Part shown: positions 45,918 to 55,882 of the stretch, one piece after another
Layout: every line of letters begins with the position of its first letter
Position numbering within the stretch: the stretch's first letter is position 1
Source of the DNA: Prostheceraeus crozeri
Lineage: Eukaryota > Platyhelminthes > Polycladida > Euryleptidae
Length of the DNA: 64,000 bases
Direction: 5' to 3'
Assembly (NCBI GenBank): GCA_907163375.1
Contig: CAJQUW010006977.1
Span: forward strand, 403,576 to 467,575
Position numbers and translations under genes: made by a program
Notes under the pieces: model-generated
Database searches by the model: none
Told to the model about the DNA's origin: nothing
What the model saw: the letters and a program-made list of their open reading frames with translations, nothing else

Positions 45918-48096
45918 CACAGGTGGCTCAAATCGAAAATAACTCAAAAGTATATACCAAGCTTGAAACTTTGGGGATAGTATGCACCTATGATGAGTAT
46001 TTGATGGTTAACATATGACAAATTCTGTCGTGTATTTTTAGAAAAAAATGCAAAAAACCGGTTTTTTACATACTACTCATTAAAGTCATAACGTCATTAT
46101 AATGCAAAAAATATACCACGCTTGAATCAAATTTTCTTTTTGTTGGCATACTTCACACACTCTATATTTAAAATTTCACTGAAATCTGTCGTGTAGTTGC
46201 TCCGCAAATTGCCCTTTTTGATTGATTTTTTAATAATATAGATGGTAGTAGTGTATCTAGAATTTCATCAACTTAAAAAATATATACCCAACACTAGATT
46301 CATGAAGTACATTCATGAAACTCTAAATAGGCCACATGTAAAACTTTGTGCATTTCTATCGTGTCGTTTATGAGAAAATTAAGATTTTGTATTTTCAGTA
46401 GTAGTATGAGTAGTACATTCCCAACCAATAATGCATTAGTTCAAGAAAATCTACCAGACTTCAAACTTCAGGATTTGGATGCTAGAAGTCTCGATGATAA
46501 AATACTACAATTACAAGAAATTCTATCGTTGACTTTTGTAGCAAGATGCAAAACTTCTTCGTTTGTTTTCAAGTAGTCTATATTACATAAGTAGTCTATT
46601 ATTATTCAAGCAGTAGCGTTGAAGTAGTCTACATGTATATTACACTGTGCATAGAATATCTGAAAGTGCGCAATAAAAACAAAGGAAGCAGAAGAGTTAT
46701 TCACTCAGAGAAAGCGGTGAGGAAGCGAACATAGTTGTTAAAGTCTTTGACCGCTAGCAGCAACGCGCTCCTTGACTTTGGCGTTGACTTGAAACGGTTC
46801 CACGTGTCTTTGAAGTGGTGATGACACGACTCTATTGCTTGCTCACTAAGCCATGCCAAACCGGGATTTTCATATTTGCAGAAGCTGCCCAAGATGGTGA
46901 AATATTGCATGATTTAAGTAATAGGAAGGAGATATCATGCAATTTGAGGAAAAATATTTTATCATATCATGATAATTACAGATTGAGGTACAAATACATC
47001 AGTTCAGTGGTTAATGAAGGTTATCTTACATTTTTTGAGAAAAACTTAAGAATTGTACAAATAGGAACCGGGTACCCAGTTCTAATTACAGCAATTCTAT
47101 TCATAGTAACGCTATGGTAACGTCTATCAAGCTCGTAGTTTAAAAAAATGTCATGCTTACCTTTTTCACATTCGGAGATACATACAATGAAACGACGATC
47201 ACCTGATGAGAACTTGAAAGCGAAAATAAATATTTTCAAAAGTATGTCAATGATACGTGCTCAATTAAATGACTTAATGAAAACAATTGTCAATTAGGTT
47301 ATGTTGTAATGTATATTATGAAATCAATGCATATTACTATTACATAAGGCTATGCAAAATTATTGCAGTTTTATCTAACTCTTCACCATGAACTGTTCAT
47401 GGATGTATCGCAAGTCAACGTTAATTTAAAGAGAAATAGTCAAAAAAGCGTCAAAAGGTTTTGCATCTTGCTACTAAAGTCAACGATAGAATTTCTTGTA
47501 ATTGTAGTATTTTATCATCGAGACTTCTAGCATCCAAATCCTGAAGTTTGAAGTCTGGTATATTTTCTTGAACTAATGCATTATTGGGTGGGAATGTACT
47601 ACTCATACTACTACTGAAAATACAAAATCTTAATTTTTTCATAAACGACACGATAGAAATGCACAAAGTTTTACATGTGGCCTATTTAGAGTTTCATGAA
47701 TGTACTTCATGAATCTAGTGTCGGGTGTATTTTTTTAAGTTGATGAAATTCTAGATATACTACTACCATCTATATTATTAAAAAATCAATCAAAAAGGGC
47801 AATTTGCGGAGCAACTACACGACAGATTTCAGTGAAATTTTAAATATAGAGTGTGTGAAGTATGCCAACAAAAAGAAAATTTGATTCAAGCGTGGTATAT
47901 TTTTTTGCATTATAATGACGTTATGACTTTAATGAGTTGTATGTAAAAAAACCGGTTTTTTGCATTTTTTTTCTAAAAATACACGACAGAATTTGTCATA
48001 TGTTAACCATCAAATACTCATCATAGGTGCATACTATCCCCAAAGTTTCAAGCTTGGTATATACTTTTGAGTCATTTTCGATTTGAGCCATCTGTG
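45918..48096. mobile_element. Third-level element with about 640-bp inverted arms (CACTA/Chapaev-like)
   Basis: The ends CACAGGTGGCTCAAATCG and, inverted, CACAGATGGCTCAAATCG start arms of about 640 bp (to about 46560 and from about 47455) that match nearly throughout. ACTA at 45914-45917 and 48097-48100 is a 4-bp target duplication. The CAC start and short duplication point to the CACTA-Mirage-Chapaev group, though that is an inference. The arms give twin mirror-image frames (46346-46576 plus, 47451-47666 minus), which are one repeat read twice. Confidence 0.8.
46701..46910 (-). pseudogene. Transposase remnant in the third-level element
   Basis: The minus strand of the single-copy centre reads GLAWLSEQAIESCHHHFKDT followed by WNRFKS and LLLAVKDFNNYVRF. 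The SEQ-IES-HH-F--TW pattern resembles a block in multicopy invertebrate transposon proteins, which I cannot assign firmly. The 69 codons end with a stop about 20 bases short of the arm. The catalytic core is missing. Confidence 0.5.
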
Positions 48097-48109
48097 ACTA
48101 GAGAGGACG

Positions 48110-48460
48110 TTGCCGATTGCCGACCATAACGACTCCAATGAAGTTCTCGCTGCAATTTATGAGCAACGGCTGGCGTTTCCCAATGTCTACAAGATGCTTT
48201 CAGACGTTTCCACGATCGGCAACAGTACAGCTACTTGTGAAAGTAGTTTTTCTACTGAAGCAAGAATTGACACTCCTACGCGACGTTCCATGACACAAGA
48301 GCGAAAAGCGAATCTGATTCTCCTGGGATTTGAAAAGGAGCAAGCTAATTCATTGGATTTGGATGAATTTTCAGTCCTTTTTTCAAAAGGACCTAGGAGA
48401 CTTCAGCTGTTTCGAAAAAAACTAGTTATTGAACAGGAATTGTTTTCTTTTGGCTTTAAC
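48110..48460 (+). pseudogene. hAT transposase C-terminal dimerisation region (second-level element)
   Basis: FPNVYKMLSDVSTIGNSTAT followed by CESSFSTEARIDTPTRRSMT and LGFEKEQANSLDLDEF is the hAT C-terminal block (T-A-CERSFS.L...K...R..M...RL..L). The frame is open from about 48110 through 48556. The catalytic RNase H-like region is not present, so this is a relic. Confidence 0.8.
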
Positions 48461-49173
48461 ATATGCCTATGCGGTGTATGTACACATAATTGGCATATCA
48501 GCAATTACTCAGCAGTCATGTATGTGAAGTACGTAGTCTTTATATACTTAAAATAAGTGTATATACGAGTATTTCATATTTCAGTCTAGTCGGTATCCGT
48601 CTTTATTATTTAAAACTATCATGTAAAAGCAGCACATTGTTCATTTTTGTTTTGAAAATTCATCAGAAAGTCGCCCCTCCCCTAAGAGCAGCGCCTGGCT
48701 ACGGGGCTGAGTTGAGGGAATGACACGTGATAGTGAGAAAAAGATTGTCTTTTCAGTCGGTGATTTAGTAGAGAGGATAAGCCTTCCTAGCCTCGATCAC
48801 ACATACGCACCAAAGGTCACATCATTGACAAAAATGAAGTACTAGTTGGTTTGAGAATATTACCTCTTACCCGCGGGTTAATCGTGTGCTAAGGCGGGAC
48901 TTTCCTGTCTGGTAGAGACTGGAGAAAAACCGTGTGAAGCAGACATCAGCAAGATGGGAGGAGCCGCGTCGCATGCATCCAACTTAAAGCGACATTTGAT
49001 CAACTTTCATCGAAAATAATTGACAATTGATGCAGCAATGATCACTAAAGATAAGTTGAGGTAAGCCTATGATGATCTTTATTGTTGATCAGTGCTAAGC
49101 AAGTATTCGTGAAAGATTTCAGCTTCATGAATCTTTCACGAAACAGTCTGGAAGTATATTTAGTTTAGAATCA

Positions 49174-49610
49174 ATGAAACGAACCGATGATTGTGAGCTG
49201 GAGATATTTGGTAACAACAATCTCTTTTCAAATGATGTTGACGCACGAGATCTATTCGATGAAATTATTCGATTTGCACGACATGGTGCTTGTCCTGAAA
49301 GCATTCAGAACATGAATGATATGTTGAAACATATTGCTATACATCATTTGATTTGATTGAATTGTATCCCAATTTGTCTGTTGCTTTGAGAATAATGATG
49401 ACTATAGCCTATTCCTGTGTCAGTAGCCGAAAGAAGCTTCAGTAAACTCAAGCACACAAAGCCATTTCTGAGAGCGAATGTGCTCGAAGAAAACTAAACT
49501 GCCTCGCTCTCATGTCAATAGAAGATGAAATATGTAATGAACTGGATCTAGAAACCCTGATAAATGACTTTGCTGCAATGAAAGCTCGGAAAATTCAATT
49601 GTGAAAAAAT
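49174..49610 (+). pseudogene. hAT transposase C-terminal region (outer element)
   Basis: After DARDLFDEIIRFARHG a second frame reads LYPNLSVALRIMMTIAYSC, then ARRKLNCLALMSIEDEICNE and LETLINDFAAMKARKI, matching the end of TTF/BED-type hAT transposases. Two frame changes or stops interrupt it (near 49356 and 49455). It probably belongs to the same protein as the BED half-finger at 48935-49020. Confidence 0.75.
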
Positions 49611-49951
49611 TGAAATATGTTATTTATGTTGCATTAGAGTGAATTTTTCCTTTTTGTCGATATATTGTAATATATTCATGGTCTAGGCTGCTAAACATTG
49701 TCATCACATTAGACATGAGTTCACAGAGGCAATTTGTTTCGAAATTCGATAGAGTTCGTTCTGGCGTCTATAACTAGTAAGGATTTAGTAGAAGTGTACA
49801 ACGGGGAGCATGGCAACATATTCTGATACCAATTATAGCGCTAGTTTTAGTATCCAGCTTTAGCATTCGCACGTACGTGAAACATCTGTAATTGGAAAAT
49901 CCAGTGAAGATTTTATGTTGAGGGGGGGGGGGGCTCGCACAGCATAAGATC

Positions 49952-50822
49952 CATAGAGTGGGAATATTAGGTAGAGTGGTAACTCCGCATTTATTAAATC
50001 CCCAATGTGTATGCACTTTCGCTTTTATTGAATGAACTCAAGGGGGATACAGGTGGCGTTGTCACCAAATGTGAGATATGCAAGTTTTTTCAGTTTTGCA
50101 GAAATTACAACGGAATTGAGTGATGATATGATTGTAATGCAGATGGAATGATAGTATTTCACAGATTCTCATGACTGCATTGGAGATTTAATGTTTGTTA
50201 AATTAGCAATTCGATGCGTTCCTATTCTTTCATACTCAACGTCAAGAGTATTTTCTTACGGTAATCATATCACAGGCAACCTGCCACTTGCAGAGCCAAA
50301 TCATAATCATCATCAAAGCAAAATAATTGCAGAGCCACATAATCAAAGACAATGATTTCAATTAACTTTGAAAGATGTAAATATAGGTCCACATCACTAT
50401 TCAGATTCAAGAAATGAAAAATGAATTTAATGAATCATAAATGCAGGTGAAAATTGAATTAAAAACTTGAAATTTCAGCCAGGAACGGACGAATAATATC
50501 GTGACTTTTTCATGAAGACTTTTATTATAATACGGATCATGAAATTCCCTCGATAATCAGCTTAATTTCCCCTTGGTTAGGATGCTTATTAGCAAGTATT
50601 CAATCCTTTGATATCCAACTTGTTTCATACTACTTATTTAGGAGAGTCATCTCGGCAGTATATAAATTGGCAAATTTTGACTTTTTTCTAAAGTGCTCAA
50701 ATAATTTTTTGGACGACTGGAACGTAATCTCCGTAAAAAAGTGAATCTTTTCATATAGAAGTTTGCACTGTATACAGATACTTTTTTGAGTCGACACTCT
50801 ACCTATATATCCCTACTCTATG
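49952..50822 (+). mobile_element. CATAGAGTAGG-family non-autonomous element, full length
   Basis: The left end CATAGAGTGGGAATATTAGG and the right end, inverted CATAGAGTAGGGATATATAGG, form terminal repeats of about 35 bp. Its 871 bp match 52411-53241 in inverse orientation and 39363-40190 in direct orientation. It has no ORF. No target duplication could be settled, so the superfamily is unknown. A run of 13 G lies just outside at about 49921-49933. Confidence 0.8.
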
Positions 50823-50893
50823 ATAAAACCGGCACTGGTAATACCCAATATTTCGGTATTCTTCATCAAGTGTAACTGAATGAATGCACAGAC

Positions 50894-51906
50894 CACAGAA
50901 TTAGACAGGTCGTCTCTTCTTCTATTTGACTAGAAATGAAACATTGGAAAATGTAACTTTACTGAAAAACCTTTTGCGCAATGATCTGAATCCTTCGAAT
51001 CTGAAGGAATCGTGGCTATCGGAGCATTTTGAAGGAATTCACAGCAATCCGCAAGCGACCCACGACTATTTTTCCTATCTCCGCAAAGTATTAAAAATTT
51101 CTTTTCGCCCACTTTGTAAGTTCCAGCATGTGCCATCGTTTTGAATCAGCTTGACCCTCCGGCAAAGTACGCTTAAACAATCTAATTCTGTGGCTTAATG
51201 AGGTAATCAAAGCCGAATGCCATTTATGACGCAATATAAAGGCAGACATTAATGAATTGTTAATTTCGCTAATTACATTTCATGATGACATCTCTAGTAC
51301 TTGCATTTCAATGTCATTAACAATGATAATTGTCGACCTATCTGTTGTCTGAGACTCAAAAATGCTGTTGTTTCAAACTTGCGTACAAACATGTTGTAGT
51401 GCGAGGAAAGGTCACTCTGATTACTAACTAATCAGTCAATGACCACTTAGAAGAATGATAACATACGCTTCTATTGCATGTGTTGAAGGAAACAGCTTTT
51501 GAAATATACAAGCAATACGAAACAATAGATTAAAGTCAATGGTCAAAAAACATAATGATATCACTTGTCGTGTGCACAAGTATCATCTAGGCACCTATCT
51601 ACATCCAATCTTTGTACACTTAGAAAATCAGAAAGTTACAGTATAAATCAGGATCTCATGAATATCAGAGGAAAAAATTGATGTCGCATTTGATTATCAA
51701 AAAATGCTTTGCAATGATGAACAGGACAACACACAAAGTGTACATGTAAACTGTGTATCATCACTGTAAACTATGACTATTTTTCTTATCTCTGCAAAGT
51801 ACTAAAAATTTCTTTTCGCCCACTTAGTAAGTTCCTGCATGTGCAATCGTTTTGAATCAGTTTGCACTTCAAGCAAAGTGACAAGCTTAAACAATCTAAT
51901 TCTGTG
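50894..51906. mobile_element. hAT-type MITE with a second right end; possible composite
   Basis: A complete 299-bp MITE (50894-51192, internally deleted relative to 29072) is followed by unrelated sequence and then a second copy of the same right end at about 51771-51906. The flanks of the inner copy, GCACAGAC and GCTTAATG, do not match. The flanks of the outer pair, GCACAGAC and GCGCGGAC, match at six of eight positions with two transitions. The whole kilobase may therefore have moved as one unit. Confidence 0.65.
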
Positions 51907-52410
51907 GCGCGGACAGATGTCAGTAAATGTACAGAATGTGAACATGCAAATGATGCGGCATGATATCAGTCAGTCGCAAGTGCAACTCACGAAGTCGTGC
52001 GACTGTCACAAAGTGCAAGTGCCCTACTCTACGCAGAAATCTACTCTATATCTCCGGAAATCCACGCAACCAACCGACATCCTACACAACCACAGGAGAA
52101 AAAGCGATGAGCGGTGACTACTATTAAAAGAATGGTAGTAAAGTCTCACTAACGCATTTATTGAGGACAGAATCTCTTTTCTTGCCAATGAGGAGTGCTT
52201 TCAAGCAGGGTTTTTTTTAACGTGCAGGCACCAAGCAGACACAGTTTGTGCATTTGTTTTTCTTGATTTGTGCAGTTGAAAAATTGTAGTCAGGGAAATA
52301 AGTAAATTATAAGCGGTGAAGAAAATGGAGTGGATGTCCAGATATGAATGACAACTACAAAATCAATATTTGCAGATAACAAATATTTAGAATGTCTATT
52401 TGCTGAAAAC

Positions 52411-53241
52411 TTAGAGTAGGGATATATAGGTAGAGTGTCGACTCAAAAAAACTGTCTGTATGCAGTGCAAACTTCTATATGAAAAGATTCACTTTTTTAC
52501 GGAGATTACGTTCCAGTCGTCCAAAAAATTATTTGAGCACTTTAGAAAAAAGTCAAAATTTGCCAATTTATATACTGCCGAGATGACTCTCCTAAATAAG
52601 TAGTATGAAACTAGTTGGATATCAATAGGAATGAATATTTGCTGAAAAGTATCCTCGCTAAGCGGAAATCAAGCTGATTGTCAAGGGAATTTCATGAATT
52701 GCATTATAATGGAATTCTTCATGAAAAAGTTGCGATATTATTCGTCCGTTCTTGGCTGAAATTTCAAGTTTTTAATTCAATTTTCACCTGCATTTATGAT
52801 TCACTTGATTCATGTTTCACTTCTTGAATCTGAATAGTGATGTGGACCCATTTACATCTTTCAAAATTAATTGAAGTCATTGTCTTTGATTATGTGATTT
52901 TCTGCCAGTTGCAGGTTGCCTGTGATATGATTACCGTAAGAAAATACTCTTGACGTTGAGTATGAAAGAATAGGAACCCATCGGATTGCTAATTTAACAA
53001 ACATTAAATCTCCAATGCAGTCATGAGAATCTGTGAAATACCATCATTCCATCTGCATTACAATCATGATCAGTCAATTCCGTTGTAATTTCTGCAAAAC
53101 TGAAAAAACTTGCATATCTCACATTTGATGACAATACCACCTGTATCTCACTTGAGTTCATTTAATAAAAGCGAAAGTGTATACACATAGGGGACTTGAT
53201 AAATGCGGAGTTACCACTCTACTTAATATTCCTACTCTATG
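52411..53241 (-). mobile_element. CATAGAGTAGG-family non-autonomous element, inverted copy
   Basis: It starts TTAGAGTAGGGATATATAGG and ends CCTACTCTATG. It is the reverse complement of 49952-50822 with a few indels, for example at about 52640-52690. With that copy it makes an inverted pair with a 1.6 kb spacer holding the composite MITE. No coding capacity. Confidence 0.8.
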
Positions 53242-53461
53242 GCTGAAGATTGAAATTTGCAAAGAGATTGACATTTATGATTGTTTGGAAAATGTGTCTT
53301 AAATATTAGTTGCAATGGGCCCTAGGTGCACATTTTGGAGAAATCCGCTCGCCCTATAGCCTACATCAGTGCGCCATTATTTTGTTTGGAGACGAAGGTG
53401 ATGCGTTGCGTTGCTACTGGCACTGCCTTTATGATTTGGAAACTACAAAACTGATGCATGT

Positions 53462-53751
53462 AAACATGCAGTTCTAGCAGAGAGCACACATGTACATGTA
53501 ATCAAGCAGAGAAGCTACTAGCCAGTATGAAACGTATTTTGCAGGAGACAGAGTCATGGAGGGGTATTTTTTTATAATGCAAATGTATGCCATGACTTGT
53601 AACTGGTAAGCATGCTGCATGCGGATCATCTGGTTCAAAGGTAGGCAAACGTTTCTAGCAGCGGGCCACATCATGGATCTGATAAGCTTTGCGGTCAGCT
53701 AATTCTGCAGCAGAATTCTATAGAAATCAGAATCATGTGAAATTATGATAC
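53462..53751. repeat. 290-bp direct repeat, copy 1
   Basis: AAACATGCAGTTCTAGCAGAG to AATTATGATAC recurs exactly 1437 bp downstream with about nine differences. The interior between the copies contains the six-motif element at 54138-54601. The 66-codon frames on the minus strand of both copies are the same repeat sequence and not independent genes. No target duplication was found. Confidence 0.85.
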
Positions 53752-54137
53752 GGGTAAATCCAATTTATTCCACAACATTTGACGAAAATGTGTCTTCGAA
53801 TTGTAAAATCCATATTTCTGAACCGATTTCAATAGTTTTTTTTAATCGAACCGTCAGGATCTCATCAATTATGCCGTGGTTTTTAAAAAGTCACATAGCC
53901 AAAAGCTTCTTCAGAAGTTCCCGTTTTTTGCCAAAAAATACTCAAAAAAGCATGTCCAAAATTGCAGTACTCTAACTTCAACACAAAATTTCGATTAGTT
54001 GCATTGAAATGCACCCACTACTATTTATATCATCTGAAAGAAGAAGATCAGCTCTTTAAGACAGTCTAATTTTGAGTATCGTATTTCATATTGATCATTG
54101 ATTTCTCAGTGGGTTTCCATTGTCCAATGAAAAAAAT

Positions 54138-54601
54138 GTCCTCTGACCGAGACGTTTTCTGTCCTCTGACCGAGGTAGCCTACCTTTTCTCGAAGAATAT
54201 TGATTTTTCCATCAAACTTTTTGGACCAAACGAATCCTCTAGTGTGCTAGTTTATAAATCCGTAAAGAAAATTCGACATGGTGCCGCAACAAGTGAGCAA
54301 TATTGATTTGAAAATATTTTTATCCGTTTTTTCGACCAGAGGATTTGATTATTCCTAAAAAGTTCATAGTAATGCTGAAACCAGAAATTTTGTCAGAAAT
54401 CGATGAAATTTCACAGCATAGGAGGGATCCATGCTCTTAACATCTATGCAAAAGAATTTTTTCATTTATCGTAATTAACCTTCTCAAAATCTCCAAAAAC
54501 CACGAAAATGTCCTCTGACCGAGACCATAAAAAATCTCGGTCAGAGGACAGCGTTGAAATTGAAGATCTCGGTCAGAGGACAAGGGTCTCGGTCAGAGGA
54601 C
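54138..54601. mobile_element. Small element with GTCCTCTGACCGAGA motifs at its ends and inside
   Basis: The 15-bp motif occurs at 54138 and 54161 (last base changed in the second) and 54510 in direct sense, and at 54535-54549, 54567-54581 and 54587-54601 in inverse sense. Both outer ends thus carry a doubled motif facing inward. Motifs three and four form a perfect 15-bp stem with a 10-base loop. Flanking AT on both sides could be a 2-bp target duplication. There is no ORF. It may be a MITE of an unknown family. Confidence 0.6.
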
Positions 54602-54898
54602 ATTACATATGCATTGCATTTAGGTCACTTCGTTTTGCGCATGCAAATATTCACTCCGAGTTCCCAGGCTCATGAACCCTAATGAATAAACCAGAGGAAC
54701 CAGAAACTCTCGTAATCAGTGACTCACACATCAGACACAATAGCACATTGTTTCGATCGCACCAAGCGTAAGACGCATTTCTCTCGACGTCAGTCAGCGA
54801 ATGGCAGTGAATAGCTCATTCTCATCGTTTCATCATCTCGCGTTGCTGCTCGTAGGTGATCAGCGCTCTCAATGTTTTTGAATTCCTGGTTCTGGAAA

Positions 54899-55188
54899 AA
54901 ACATGCAGTTCTAACAGAGAGCACACATGTACATGTAATCAAGCAGAGAAGCTACTAGCCAGTATGAAACGTATTTTGCAGGAGACAGAGTCATGGAGGG
55001 GTATTTTTTTATAATGCAAATGTATGCCATGACTTGTAACTGGTAAGCATGCTGCATGCGGATCATCTGGCTCAAAGGTAGGCAAACGTTTCTAGCAGCG
55101 GGCCACATCATTCATCTGATTAGCTTTACGCTCAGCTAATTCTGCAGCAGAATTCAATAGAAATCAGAATCATGTGAAATTATGATAC
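54899..55188. repeat. 290-bp direct repeat, copy 2
   Basis: Same sequence as 53462-53751 at about 97 percent, same orientation, beginning AAACATGCAGTTCTAACAGAG. It is followed directly by the AT-rich array at 55195. Confidence 0.85.
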
Positions 55189-55194
55189 TGTGAA

Positions 55195-55640
55195 GCAGGG
55201 TTTGAACAATTACAGTAATTAGGATTTTGATTTGAAAGCAATTGTATGCCTAATTATAATTAATTACAATTAATATATACAATTAATAATAATTAATTTT
55301 AATAATAATTAATTAATTAATTAATTAATAATTTTAATAATTAATAATTATAATAATTTAATTTTTTTTAATTATAAAAATTTTAATTAATTAAAATTTA
55401 AAATTTAATTAAATTTTTTAATTTATAATAATTTAATAATTATAATAATAATAATTATAATAATTAATAATTATTAATTAATAATAATAATAATTAATTA
55501 ATTAATTAATAATAATTAATTAATTAATACAATTAATCAATTACAATTAATATAATCATTGCGAAAGTTCAACTGCAGTGTGATTGTAATTGCGAAAGTT
55601 CAATTGTAATTGCAATTATAATTGTAATCGGAAAAAATTG
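55195..55640. repeat. AT-only low-complexity array (TTAATTAA/ATAATA types)
   Basis: Almost only A and T from about 55240 to 55550, built from TAATTAATTAA and AATAATAAT steps, flanked by related AATTACAATTAAT and CAATTGTAATTGC segments. It is a simple repeat and would form many hairpins. Confidence 0.95.
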
Positions 55641-55856
55641 TGCAATTGCTGCAACCCTGTTGTGAAGTATGGACCTCCGCAACCTTTTAACAAAATTTGA
55701 AAACCAAAGAAGATGCTTAATGACTAATGTGCATTCAGTTTTCCTAGAACATTCGATCCTTCCGAGAGAAAATTTTAACCAATTATAGTCCCATTTTCAG
55801 GCATGGTGCATTCTTCCCAGTGGAAAAATTTTGATAATATGATGCTGGGCCAATGT

Positions 55857-55882
55857 CTGCCCGACAGAGAGCTGTCGGGCAG
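55857..55882. repeat. Perfect hairpin, 10-bp stem
   Basis: CTGCCCGACA and its exact complement are separated by GAGAGC; a further GTTGTCGGGAG follows. Its GC content is unlike the surroundings. Function unknown. Confidence 0.7.

Larger units (their letters stand above)
45369..48709 (+). mobile_element. Second-level hAT transposon inserted in the outer hAT
   Basis: The left end CCGGCCCGTAGCTAAGG and the right end, inverted CAGCCCCGTAGCCAGGC, are imperfect terminal repeats of the GTAGC-containing hAT type seen at 13717-17343. The 8-bp target duplication is exact. Without its own insertion the element is only about 1.16 kb, so it was already internally deleted or has lost most of its transposase. 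Confidence 0.9.
45183..49620 (+). mobile_element. hAT transposon (GGAGTCGGAGTC ends), split by a nested hAT
   Basis: The left end CAGGGATGCGGAGTCGGAGTC is a terminus type widespread among animal hAT elements. The element continues at 48710 after the inner hAT. About 48935-49020 encodes C-x-A...SNLKRHLINFH, the second half of a BED zinc finger, and 49174-49610 the C-terminal dimerisation region. A right end was not located, so the boundary is approximate. The same two outer segments occur together at 35697-38079. It is an old copy with several stops. Confidence 0.65.

Noticed and set aside
46346-47666. Two near-identical 70-codon proteins on opposite strands (46346-46576 and 47451-47666) as a duplicated gene pair
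   Set aside because: They are the same sequence read from the two inverted arms of one transposon; no codon-level conservation beyond what the DNA identity forces.
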